Assembly: GCF_009755225.1 (NCBI RefSeq)
Contig: NZ_WQKZ01000010.1
Span: forward strand, 30,173 to 94,172
Direction: 5' to 3'
Origin: Hymenobacter ginkgonis
GTDB lineage: Bacteria; Bacteroidota; Bacteroidia; Cytophagales; Hymenobacteraceae
DNA length: 64,000 bases
Below the pieces are notes generated by a model. That model was not told the DNA's origin and ran no database searches. It was given only the letters and a program-made list of their open reading frames with translations. Shown piece after piece: positions 44,001-51,034 of the stretch (its first letter is position 1; each line of letters begins with the position of its first letter). The position numbers and the translations under genes are program-made.

Positions 44001-44195
44001 CTGGGCTTCCTGCTTTTCTTGTGCCGAAGCAGCAAATTCTTTTTCCAACAAGGACACCTGCTCACCAGTGAGCTTGGTGGTGGGCTTATTTTCGACTACA
44101 ATACCCTTACGGGAAAGAGTCTCGACTGCCCGGTCGATGCCAATATTCAGGTCTTTGGCCGCCTGGAGTAGCCGTTTCGGGGTTGCTTCCGCCAT
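41064..44195 (-). CDS. infB: Translation initiation factor IF-2
   Basis: From ATG 44195 the protein has 1043 residues. It starts with an IF2 N-terminal helical domain (EATPKRLLQAAKDLNIGIDR), then an Ala/Pro/Val-rich linker of about 230 residues and a Gly/Asn-rich stretch (GGGYQGNRPNNGPGG). The conserved core follows: the G-domain has GHVDHGKTSLLDYI, then DTPGHEAF and NKVDKP, after which come domains II, III and IV, ending in FEEQEIKRKL. It brings initiator tRNA to the ribosome in a GTP-dependent step. The linker is much longer than in E. coli, as is common in Bacteroidota. It follows nusA with a 125-base gap carrying a hairpin and a -7 element. Confidence 0.97.
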   Translation of the reverse strand: MAEATPKRLLQAAKDLNIGIDRAVETLSRKGIVVENKPTTKLTGEQVSLLEKEFAASAQEKQEAQRHTQARRQSELNAQAQAAAAKPVAPAPKPAPAPTPAPVVAATPAPVAPPVAAPTPTPVVEAKPVAAPVLAAVTPVPTPAPAVEAPKTPGLKVLGKIELDSRGRVVPPRPAAPTAPAPAPVAAKPVPTPAPAPVAEAKPAPVAPQPVAAQPAPAKVSYTPAPAPVQASAPIAPAAPAPTPVQAQAVAPTAVTPAAPVAAEPTDAAAPAAEEGTITAKADQLKGLTVLGKIQLPVDSSRRGPGGGRGPRPVASSDVRKSGVGTSNQKKRQRLPAPGQPGGGGGAATGTGQAGGGGGYQGNRPNNGPGGPGGNRPAGPANNRPGQGNNRPNQPANRPPQPALTPEQNDKQIQEQIKATLAKLSGGKNNAAANRAKYRRDKRGMAAEEREALRAQNELDAKTLKLTEFISANDLASLMDVNVNEVIKVCLGMGMFVSINQRLDAEAITVIADEFGYDVEFLSAEEDEEPIDMSDAPEDLVSRAPIVTIMGHVDHGKTSLLDYIREASVAKGEAGGITQHIGAYEVKTKSGNPITFLDTPGHEAFTAMRARGAKVTDIAIIVIAADDSVMPQTKEAINHAQAAGVPIIIALNKVDKPTANPEKIREELSQMNILVEEWGGKYQSQEVSAKSGLGVEDLLEKVLLEAELLDLKANPDRNAVGTVIEAELDKGRGYVTTVLVQTGTLNVGDIVLAGPHYGRVKAMTDYRGKKKKVAGPATPVQVLGLTGAPQAGDRIQVMETEREARELATQRQQLAREQSIRTKKHITLDEIGRRLAIGSFKELNILVKGDVDGSVEALSDSLLKLSTPEVKVNILSKGVGAISESDVLLASASDAIIIGFQVRPSQSARRLAEQEQIDVRLYSIIYNAINEVKDAMEGMLAPTVHEIVVANAEVRQVFNITKVGTIAGCMVTDGSFTRKTRVRVVRNGIVQYTGEIQDLKRFKDDVSEVRQGYECGISVKNFNDLQEGDNIEGFEEQEIKRKL

Positions 44196-44228
44196 TCTAT
44201 AAAGTCGCGAACGATACGTTCTTGGGTG

Positions 44229-44236
44229 CAAAGGTA
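44229..44236 (-). promoter_or_regulatory. Candidate internal -7 element for infB
   Basis: The minus strand reads TACCTTTG 34 bases before the infB start. A CTG rather than TTG lies 18 bases further upstream. This could give infB its own transcript within the rimP-nusA-infB operon. Confidence 0.4.
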
Positions 44237-44241
44237 AAGAT

Positions 44242-44288
44242 TAAATCTGGCCAGCAGGCTATAAAGTCTAGCCTACTGGCTGGATTTA
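44242..44288. other. Imperfect hairpin between nusA and infB
   Basis: Twenty-base arms 44242-44261 and 44269-44288 pair with three mismatches around a 7-base loop. No T-run follows on either strand, so it is more likely an RNA-processing or mRNA-stability structure, or a degraded repeat, than a terminator. Confidence 0.55.
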
Positions 44289-44320
44289 ATAACTTACCTG
44301 CGGGCGGTTGGCCCCGGCCC

Positions 44321-45754
44321 TCATTGGGCGGCCGGAGCGCTGTCGGGGTTGGCGGTGGCAGCCGGGGCTGCTTCGTCGGTGGTGGCAGCCGGGGTAGCGG
44401 CGGCCTCGTCAGGCGTTGCGGCCGGGGTAAGGGCAGTTTCGTCGACGGCCAAATCGTCATCGTCAGCAAACTCCTGCCGGATAACGCGGTACAAATCGTC
44501 TACCGTTTCCTCTTCTAACTCGGTGCGGCGTACGATGTCGTCTTTTTTAACGGCTAGCACGGCGCGACCAGTATCGAGGCCAATTTTCTTGAGCTCGGCA
44601 ATAATCCAGCCTTCGATTTCGTCGGTAAATTCGTCCAACGAAATATCTTCTTCGTAGTCGATAGCTTCGCGGAACACGTCGATTTCCATACCCACTAGCC
44701 GCGAGGCTAGCTTGATGTTGGCACCGCCTCGGCCAATGGCCAGACTAACTTGGTCCGGCTTCATGAACACGGAAACCCGACCAGTTTGTTCACTGATTTT
44801 CATAGAGCCAACCTTGGCTGGCGAAAGCGCCCGCGAGATGAACAGCTCCAAGTTGTCGGTATAGTTAATGATGTCGATATTTTCGTTCATCAACTCCCGC
44901 ACTACCGGGTGGATGCGGCTGCCTTTCATACCCACGCAAGCACCCACTGGGTCGATGCGCTCGTCGTAACTTTCGACGGCTACCTTAGCCCGCTCGCCAG
45001 GCTCGCGCACCACGTTTTTGATGGTGATAAGGCCATCAAAAATCTCAGGTACTTCTTGCTCAAATAACCGCTCCAAAAAGGCCGGCGCAGCGCGGCTCAG
45101 GATAACCTTGGGAGAGCCGTTTACAACGTCAACGCGGTGAACAACAGCGCGTACGGTATCGCCCTTGCGGTAGCGGTCTTTCGGTATTTGCTCGCTCTTG
45201 GGCAGTACCAGCTCGTTTTCGTCTTTGTCCAGAATAAGCGCCTCGCGGCTCCATACTTGGTAAACTTCGCCGGTGATGATTTCGCCCACCAAGTCCTTGT
45301 ATTTCTGGTACAAATTGTCGCGCTCCATGTCCTTCACGCGCTGAATTAGCGTTTGGCGGGCAAGCAGCACAGCGCGGCGGCCGAAGTCGTCAATCTTAAT
45401 TGGCTCGGCTACCGATTCGCCAATTTCGAAATCGGGCTCAATTTTCTGGGCTTCTGCCAGCGGAATCTTATCGAGGTCCCAGATATCCTCCGAGTCATCG
45501 TCCACAATTTCGCGGTTGCGCCAGATTTCCAAGTCACCATTATCGGGGTTGATGATAACGTCGAAGTTGGAGTCATCCTCAAACTTTTTGCGAATCATCG
45601 TCCGAAACACATCGTCGAGGATGGACATCATCGTAGGCCGGTCGATGTTGCGGCTCTTGGCGAACTCCTGGAAGTTCTCGATGAGCATCCGCGCGTTCAG
45701 GTCGGCCGCTACGGCAGCGACTTCCTGGGGGCTGGGGGTTGCTTTTTTAGCCAT
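44321..45754 (-). CDS. nusA: Transcription termination/antitermination factor NusA
   Basis: The 477-residue protein has an N-terminal RNA-polymerase-binding domain (MLIENFQEFAKSRNIDRPTM), an S1 domain (about 135-200, GEIITGEVYQVWSREALIL), and two KH domains. KH1 includes DPVGACVGMKGSRIHPVVREL, and KH2 includes VSLAIGRGGANIKLASRLVG. The last 60 residues are an acidic, Ala/Thr/Pro-rich tail, not the paired acidic repeats of E. coli. NusA controls pausing and termination. It sits between rimP and infB, the usual bacterial order. The operon leader has a terminator-like hairpin. Confidence 0.97.
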   Translation of the reverse strand: MAKKATPSPQEVAAVAADLNARMLIENFQEFAKSRNIDRPTMMSILDDVFRTMIRKKFEDDSNFDVIINPDNGDLEIWRNREIVDDDSEDIWDLDKIPLAEAQKIEPDFEIGESVAEPIKIDDFGRRAVLLARQTLIQRVKDMERDNLYQKYKDLVGEIITGEVYQVWSREALILDKDENELVLPKSEQIPKDRYRKGDTVRAVVHRVDVVNGSPKVILSRAAPAFLERLFEQEVPEIFDGLITIKNVVREPGERAKVAVESYDERIDPVGACVGMKGSRIHPVVRELMNENIDIINYTDNLELFISRALSPAKVGSMKISEQTGRVSVFMKPDQVSLAIGRGGANIKLASRLVGMEIDVFREAIDYEEDISLDEFTDEIEGWIIAELKKIGLDTGRAVLAVKKDDIVRRTELEEETVDDLYRVIRQEFADDDDLAVDETALTPAATPDEAAATPAATTDEAAPAATANPDSAPAAQ

Positions 45755-45830
45755 GAGAGTGATTGTTTAACTGGCAGCTTTCGGCTAACCGCTATTTTGA
45801 GGAAAAGGCAGTTAGCTAGCGGCCGCTAGC

Positions 45831-46304
45831 TTATTTAAAAGAGATAACAACGGTAGCTTCCTTAATGTCCCCGAAAGGAAAAAAGGCTGCGGGTAACGTG
45901 GTCTTCTTGGTCTTTATTTTGATAACCTCTTCCAGCTCAATGCCTTCGGGGGTAACAGCGGTGAGCGGGCCGGTTTTTTCGGTGCCATCCTGGAGCTTTA
46001 GCAGCAGGCTGCGTCCGATGTGGCGGGTGTACTGGCGCGGGTCGGTGAGGGGCTGGTCGGCACCAGGCGAAGTCACTTCGAGCGAGTAAGAAGCTTCTTC
46101 ACCGTAGGCTTCTTCCATGCCGCGGTTGAGGCGGCGCGTCACCTGGGCGCACTCCTGAATGCCGAGGCCGTTGGGCCCGTCGAGCGTAACAGTAATCTTG
46201 GGCATCACCGCGTCAGACACGGTGAGGTCCACTACATACAACCCGCTGTCGCCGAGGGCGTCGGCTAGCAGCTGCTGAATGCGTTGGCGGTCATATTGAG
46301 CCAT
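45831..46304 (-). CDS. rimP: Ribosome maturation factor RimP
   Basis: From ATG 46304 the protein has 157 residues. The N-terminal domain begins AQYDRQRIQQLLADALGDSGL and includes KITVTLDGPNGLGIQECAQVTRRLN, and the C-terminal domain starts YSLEVTSPGADQPL, both RimP signatures. It assists maturation of the 30S subunit. The longer frame to 46382 crosses a leader hairpin and is not supported. nusA follows after 76 bases. Confidence 0.95.
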   Translation of the reverse strand: MAQYDRQRIQQLLADALGDSGLYVVDLTVSDAVMPKITVTLDGPNGLGIQECAQVTRRLNRGMEEAYGEEASYSLEVTSPGADQPLTDPRQYTRHIGRSLLLKLQDGTEKTGPLTAVTPEGIELEEVIKIKTKKTTLPAAFFPFGDIKEATVVISFK

Positions 46305-46323
46305 GGCGGGCGGGGTAGGGGGC

Positions 46324-46355
46324 AAAAAAAGAGGGGACTGCGCGTCCCCTCTTTT
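46324..46355 (-). terminator. Terminator-like hairpin in the rimP-nusA-infB leader, candidate attenuator
   Basis: A perfect 12-bp stem (46327-46338 with 46344-46355) and a 5-base loop is followed on the minus strand by seven T in all (four in the stem, three after it). It begins about 19 bases after the predicted transcription start and ends about 20 bases before rimP. No gene ends between promoter and hairpin, so its placement is that of an attenuator, although it could also end transcripts from the ggt gene upstream. Confidence 0.75.
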
Positions 46356-46379
46356 CAGATTGAATACCAATTTCGGGTG

Positions 46380-46410
46380 CAAAGATACGGCTTTTATTGG
46401 CTAGTTGCAA
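46380..46410 (-). promoter_or_regulatory. Bacteroidota-type promoter for rimP-nusA-infB
   Basis: On the minus strand TTG (46410-46408), a 20-base spacer and TATCTTTG (46387-46380) fully match the TTG-N19/20-TAnnTTTG consensus. The predicted transcript start is near 46374. Confidence 0.75.
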
Positions 46411-46459
46411 TTTAGGCCATACGCAAGTAAAAAGCGCCCTGCTACATAATAAAAGTCCA

Positions 46460-46526
46460 TCAAGCTGAACGCGATGAAGCATCTCTACTGCTTTGTTTAG
46501 CGATTGGGTTATAGCGTTCAGCCTGA
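46460..46526. repeat. Degraded palindromic repeat related to 1249-1336
   Basis: The ends pair (GCTGAACGC 46464-46472 with GCGTTCAGC 46514-46522), and the left part contains GAAGCATCTCTAC, shared with the palindrome in the exporter operon. It lies between ggt and the rimP promoter. It is probably an old copy of the same dispersed element. Confidence 0.55.
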
Positions 46527-46554
46527 CAAGCATTGTTGTGCAAATTTTAAAGAT

Positions 46555-48318
46555 TTAGTACCCTACAGCTGTGTCGTCGCCCCTGGGGTCGGCGCCGCCT
46601 TCTAGCTGGCCGTTGGGTAGCACCCTAATAATGTCGAGCCGACCCCAAGAAGCGCGCGGTTTGGGGTTAAAACCCTTTTCCTGCAAGGTTTTTTCGGCTT
46701 CGGGGGTGAGCGCGCCGGCTTCTACATCCAGTTGGTCGGGCAGCCATTGGTGGTGCAGCCGTGGCGCTGACACGGCCTGCTCGGCATTGGCACCGTAATC
46801 GACTACCGATAAGATGGATTGCAACACGCTGGTAATTATGGTGCTACCCCCCGGCGAGCCGGTGACGAGCGCCAGCTTACCATTTTTCACGAGCAGCGTT
46901 GGGGTCATGCTGCTGAGCATGCGCTTGCCGGGCGCAATGGCGTTGGCTGCACCGCCTACCAAGCCATACATGTTGGGCACGCCAGCCTTCGAGCTGAAGT
47001 CATCCATCTCATTATTAAGCAAAAACCCGGCGCCAGCTACCACTACTTTGCTGCCATAGGCGCCGTTGAGCGTGGTCGTGCACGTCACGGCGTTGCCCTG
47101 CGCATCTACGATGCTGTAGTGCGTTGTTTGGTCGCTTTCGTAGCGCGGCAGGCCGGGGCCGGCCGTGATTTGGGCACTCGGCGTGGCCTGGCCATCGGTG
47201 CGAATAGATGTACTGCGCTGGCTATTGTAGCCTTTGGCTAGGAGTTGCGCCACAGGCACTTTTCCAAAATCAGGGTCACCGAGGTAGGTGGCGCGGTCGG
47301 CATAGGCCCGGCGCTCGGCTTCCGTGATGAGGGCCACGCCCGCCGGCGAGTGGTAGCCGAGCTGGCCCAAGTTGCTGGGTTCCAGCATTTGCAAGATTTG
47401 CAAAAGGGCTACCCCCCCGCTGCTAGGCGGGGGCATTGTGATGACGTCGTAGCCGCGGTAGGTGCCGTGCAGGGCGTCGCGCCATTTGGGCTGGTAGCCG
47501 TCGAGGTCTTGCTGGGTAATAAGACCCCCGCCTTTTTTCATTTCAGCCAGTAAAAATTCGGCGGTGCGGCCTTGGTAGAACCCCGCGCGCCCTTGGTCCT
47601 GGATGCGTTGGAGCGTAGCAGCCAGCTCGGGCTGCTTGAGGGTGTCGCCCTTTTGCCAGGGGGTAGGGCGTACAAATACGGGCGGGCTGCTGGGATTATA
47701 CTTGGTAAAGTCGGCCTGCGTGCGGTTGAGGCCCGCCGCTTCTTTTGCAGTGAGGGCCACGCCCGCGCGGGCCAGGCGCACGGCAGGAGCTACCAGCTTG
47801 GCCCAGGGCAGTTTACCCAACTTTTTGTGCAAAGCTTCCATGCCTGCTACGGTGCCGGGCGTGCCCACGGCCAGCGGGCCAGCCGTGCTGCGGCCGGGCA
47901 CTACGTTGCCCTGGGCATCGAGGTACATGTCGCGGCTGGCGCCGGCCGGGGCCGTTTCGCGGAAGTCGAGGGTACCGGCAGCGCCGTTTTGGCTGCGATA
48001 AACGATGAAGCCACCGCCACCTACGTTGCCAGCTACGGGCAGCACCACGGCCAAAGCAAACTGCACGGCAATAGCGGCATCGTAGGCGTTGCCGCCCTGC
48101 TGCATGATGTCGCGGCCAACTTTAGAAGCTTCGGGGTGAGCCGAAACCACCAGCGCGTGGTGTGCCACGACGGGGGTAGCGGCTGGGGGCAGCTGGTCAG
48201 CAGGAGGGGGGGTAGGGCGCGCCGCCGCCGGCCGGCCGGCCGGTTTTTGGCCCAGGGCCGGGCTAGCCAGCGCGGCCAACAGCAAAGCAGCCGAAGAAAA
48301 ACGGAAAAAGGATTGCAT
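46555..48318 (-). CDS. ggt: Gamma-glutamyltransferase
   Basis: From ATG 48318 the protein has 587 residues with a signal peptide (FFRFSSAALLLAALASPALG). Family motifs include GNAYDAAIAVQFALAVVLPV, FRETAPAGA and PPPSSGGVALLQIL. The autocleavage and nucleophile Thr lies in QTTHYSIVDAQGNAV, followed by LNNEMDDF and TGSPGGSTIITSVLQ. The enzyme is exported and splits into two chains, then cleaves glutathione and other gamma-glutamyl compounds. A Pro/Ala-rich stretch follows the signal peptide. The gene is divergent from glgB with only 73 bases between the starts. Confidence 0.95.
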   Translation of the reverse strand: MQSFFRFSSAALLLAALASPALGQKPAGRPAAARPTPPPADQLPPAATPVVAHHALVVSAHPEASKVGRDIMQQGGNAYDAAIAVQFALAVVLPVAGNVGGGGFIVYRSQNGAAGTLDFRETAPAGASRDMYLDAQGNVVPGRSTAGPLAVGTPGTVAGMEALHKKLGKLPWAKLVAPAVRLARAGVALTAKEAAGLNRTQADFTKYNPSSPPVFVRPTPWQKGDTLKQPELAATLQRIQDQGRAGFYQGRTAEFLLAEMKKGGGLITQQDLDGYQPKWRDALHGTYRGYDVITMPPPSSGGVALLQILQMLEPSNLGQLGYHSPAGVALITEAERRAYADRATYLGDPDFGKVPVAQLLAKGYNSQRSTSIRTDGQATPSAQITAGPGLPRYESDQTTHYSIVDAQGNAVTCTTTLNGAYGSKVVVAGAGFLLNNEMDDFSSKAGVPNMYGLVGGAANAIAPGKRMLSSMTPTLLVKNGKLALVTGSPGGSTIITSVLQSILSVVDYGANAEQAVSAPRLHHQWLPDQLDVEAGALTPEAEKTLQEKGFNPKPRASWGRLDIIRVLPNGQLEGGADPRGDDTAVGY

Positions 48319-48360
48319 AGCGCAAAGTAGGCACAAAGGCCGTGCTATCGGGCATTTGCC

Positions 48361-48368
48361 TACCTTTG
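48361..48368 (+). promoter_or_regulatory. Candidate -7 element for glgB
   Basis: TACCTTTG lies 31 bases before the glgB ATG in the short divergent region shared with ggt. There is no TTG at the normal spacing, so it is a half-site call. It also shows that the longer frame starting at 48356 would begin upstream of the transcript start. Confidence 0.5.
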
Positions 48369-48391
48369 AATGTCTCATTTTGCTCTTGCTT

Positions 48392-50452
48392 ATGTCCACT
48401 GATTCGCCGACCGCTGCCGCCCCCGCCCCAACGCTCGTTCTCACCCAGGAGGACAGCTGGCTTCAGCCCTACGAACCCATCTTGCTGGCTCGCCAGCAAC
48501 GCCTGGCCGACCGCCTGGCTGCCATCACCCAAGCCTATGGCTCGCTGGGCAAGTTTGCCACCGCGCACCAGCAGCTGGGGCTGCACTACGATGCCCGCCG
48601 CCGCGGCTACGTGGTACGCGAGTGGGCGCCCGGCGCCGAAGCGGTGAACCTGGTAGGGGATTTTAATTTTTGGAACCGAGCGGCCGACCCACTCCAAAAA
48701 AATGACGCTACCGGCGTGTGGGAGGCCTTTTTGCCCGACGATGCCAACGGCCGCCGCCCAGCCGCTGGCTCGCGCTACAAGCTGCACATCGTGGCCCACG
48801 GCCAAGGCAAGGACCGCCTACCCGCCTACCTGCGCCGCGCCGTGCAAGACGAGCACACCAAGGATTACTCGGCCCAGCTGTGGATGCCCGAAAACCCGTT
48901 CAAATGGACCGACCAAACCTTTCGCATTGCCAACGCTACTAAGGGCCAACCGCTTATTTATGAGGCACACGTAGGCATGGCGCAGGAGGAGGGTAGGGTA
49001 GGTACGTACCGCGAGTTTGCCGACTATATTTTGCCGCGCATTCAGGCCGATGGCTACAACTGCGTGCAGCTGATGGCCGTGCTCGAGCATCCGTATTACG
49101 GGTCGTTTGGCTACCACGTGGCCAATTTTTTCGCACCCAGCTCGCGTTTCGGCACGCCCGAAGATTTGAAATACCTCGTAAACGAAGCCCACAAACGTGG
49201 CCTCGTAGTGCTGCTCGATTTGGTGCACTCGCACGCCGTGAAGAACGAGGCTGAGGGCCTGGCCGATTTTGACGGCTCGGGCAATTTATATTTCCATAAA
49301 GGCGAGCGCGGCAACCACCCCGGCTGGGACAGCAAGCTATTCGACTACGGCCGGCCTGAGGTGCAGCAATTCTTGCTCAGCAACTTGCGCTACTGGCTCG
49401 AAGAATTTCACTTCGACGGCTTCCGCTTCGACGGTGTCACGTCGATGCTTTACCACCACCACGGCGAAGGCCACGCCTTTGGGGGCTACGACAGCTATTT
49501 TGGCCCGCAGGCCGACGACGACGCCATTCTGTACCTCATGCTGGCTACCACGCTGGTGCGCGAGCTCAAAAAATCTGCCTTGCTTATTGCCGAAGACATG
49601 AGTGGCCTACCTGGTTTGTGCCGCCCCATTGCCGAGGGGGGGGTAGGGTTTGACTACCGCCTGGGCATGGGCCTACCCGACTTCTGGATTAAAACGCTCA
49701 AGCACCAGCGCGACGAAGACTGGGACCTCGGCCAGCTCTGGCACCAGCTCGCTAACCGCCGCGCCGGCGAAAAAACCGTGGCCTACGCCGAAAGCCACGA
49801 CCAAGCTTTGGTGGGCGATAAAACGCTGGCTCAGTGGCTGTATGGCGATGCCATTTACCAGCACATGGGCGTGCTCGACGGCGACCAGGGCGCTGCGCGC
49901 GCTACGGCCTTGCACAAGCTTATCCGGCTGGTTACGCTGAGTGCGGGCGGCGAGGCCTACCTCAATTTTATGGGCAATGAGTTTGGCCACCCCGAGTGGA
50001 TTGATTTCCCGCGGGCCGGCAACGACTGGAGCTACCACTATGCCCGCCGCCAATGGAGCTTGGCCGATAACCCTGATTTGCGCTACAACCAGCTGCTGGC
50101 CTTCGACCAGGCCATGTTAGGCCTGGCCCGCGAGCGGCAGCTGCTCGCTAAGGGCCCCGCCCAGCTGCTCAATATCGACTACGGCAACAGAATAATGGTT
50201 TTTGAGCGCGCCGGATTGGTATTTGTGTTCAGCTTCAACGTAAGCGAAAGCTTCTTCGACTACGGTATTCCGGTGCCTGTTATTGGGCGCTACCGCCTGG
50301 TGCTCAACTCCGACCGCAGCGAGTTTGGCGGCTTCACCCGGCTCGACGAAACGGTGATATACGACACGCTTGGTGGGGGCGGCACGGCCGAAGCGCCCCG
50401 CCTGCGCCTCTACGTGCCCAACCGAGTGGCCTTAGTGCTGGCCCGGGCCTAG
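48392..50452 (+). CDS. glgB: 1,4-alpha-glucan branching enzyme, eukaryotic-type (GH13_8)
   Basis: The 686-residue protein has an N-terminal CBM48 domain (GYVVREWAPGAEAVNLVGDFNFW), a GH13 barrel and an all-beta C-domain. The barrel has YNCVQLMAVLEHPYYGSFGY, nucleophile Asp in DGFRFDGVTSMLYHHHG, acid Glu in LLIAEDMSG and the third Asp in YAESHDQALVGD. Long sections match the plant and animal branching-enzyme pattern rather than E. coli GlgB. It makes alpha-1,6 branches in glycogen. Start at ATG 48392. Its neighbours include a GH31 glucosidase, so the region is a small glucan metabolism locus. A perfect two-way terminator follows. Confidence 0.95.
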   Translation: MSTDSPTAAAPAPTLVLTQEDSWLQPYEPILLARQQRLADRLAAITQAYGSLGKFATAHQQLGLHYDARRRGYVVREWAPGAEAVNLVGDFNFWNRAADPLQKNDATGVWEAFLPDDANGRRPAAGSRYKLHIVAHGQGKDRLPAYLRRAVQDEHTKDYSAQLWMPENPFKWTDQTFRIANATKGQPLIYEAHVGMAQEEGRVGTYREFADYILPRIQADGYNCVQLMAVLEHPYYGSFGYHVANFFAPSSRFGTPEDLKYLVNEAHKRGLVVLLDLVHSHAVKNEAEGLADFDGSGNLYFHKGERGNHPGWDSKLFDYGRPEVQQFLLSNLRYWLEEFHFDGFRFDGVTSMLYHHHGEGHAFGGYDSYFGPQADDDAILYLMLATTLVRELKKSALLIAEDMSGLPGLCRPIAEGGVGFDYRLGMGLPDFWIKTLKHQRDEDWDLGQLWHQLANRRAGEKTVAYAESHDQALVGDKTLAQWLYGDAIYQHMGVLDGDQGAARATALHKLIRLVTLSAGGEAYLNFMGNEFGHPEWIDFPRAGNDWSYHYARRQWSLADNPDLRYNQLLAFDQAMLGLARERQLLAKGPAQLLNIDYGNRIMVFERAGLVFVFSFNVSESFFDYGIPVPVIGRYRLVLNSDRSEFGGFTRLDETVIYDTLGGGGTAEAPRLRLYVPNRVALVLARA

Positions 50453-50472
50453 GGGGTAGGGTAAGCAGAAGA

Positions 50473-50521
50473 TATAAAAGTAAAGGCCGGCCGCATGTTG
50501 CGGCCGGCCTTTACTTTTATA
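50473..50521. terminator. Two-way terminator, 23-bp perfect stem
   Basis: The arms 50473-50495 and 50499-50521 are perfectly complementary around a 3-base loop. The GC core GGCCGGCCGCA is flanked by AT tracts (ATAAAAGTAAA and TTTACTTTTAT), so it can end transcripts from glgB (+) and from the YdeI-like gene (-). Confidence 0.9.
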
Positions 50522-50549
50522 CTTGCTGGGTGAGGCGCTTGCTGCAGCA

Positions 50550-51023
50550 CTACTCGCGCTTGCGGCCCACGCTGAGGCGGTACACTGTTTCGGTGAGACG
50601 CTTGCCACGCATGACCGGGTTTTTGGCGCCCTTGAGGTAGCGCACGTAGGCGCGCTGCTCGAGCTTGGTCAGGGTTTTGAAAAAAGCCATTGCAGCCGGC
50701 GTCTCGGCCAAGCCAGCGGCTAGGTCTTCGGGCAGCGTAACTACGCGTTCGCTAAGGTCTTGGCGCAGCGCTACCCGCAGTATATCGCCCACGGTTTTAC
50801 CCACGGCGCGGCGCACCTCGCGGGGCACCACCAGGGCGTGGTAGCCTTCGCCGATTGGGAGCAACTCGCCCTGGTAGGGGAAGCCGTCGATGGTAGTTTG
50901 CACCAATAGCTCGTCTTTGGTGCCATACAACTCATCTACCGAAAAGGGCGCTACCACAAATACGTCGCCGTTGCTAGGGTCAGCTTCGAGCACTGCCTCA
51001 AACTCTTGTTCAAATTCCGTCAT
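50550..51023 (-). CDS. DUF1905/YdeI-like protein (OmpD-associated family)
   Basis: The 157-residue soluble protein has an N-terminal DUF1905 beta-barrel, with VDELYGTKDELLVQTTIDGFPYQ, LVVPREVRRAVGKTVGDIL and RVALRQDLSERVV. A C-terminal helical part of the YdeI/OmpD-associated type (FFKTLTKLEQRAYVRYLKG) follows. Members are often annotated as bacteriocin-protection proteins, but the biochemical role is unknown. Its start follows the GT4-like gene by 11 bases on the same strand, so the two may be co-transcribed. Confidence 0.8.
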   Translation of the reverse strand: MTEFEQEFEAVLEADPSNGDVFVVAPFSVDELYGTKDELLVQTTIDGFPYQGELLPIGEGYHALVVPREVRRAVGKTVGDILRVALRQDLSERVVTLPEDLAAGLAETPAAMAFFKTLTKLEQRAYVRYLKGAKNPVMRGKRLTETVYRLSVGRKRE

Positions 51024-51034
51024 CGGCCGTAAAA

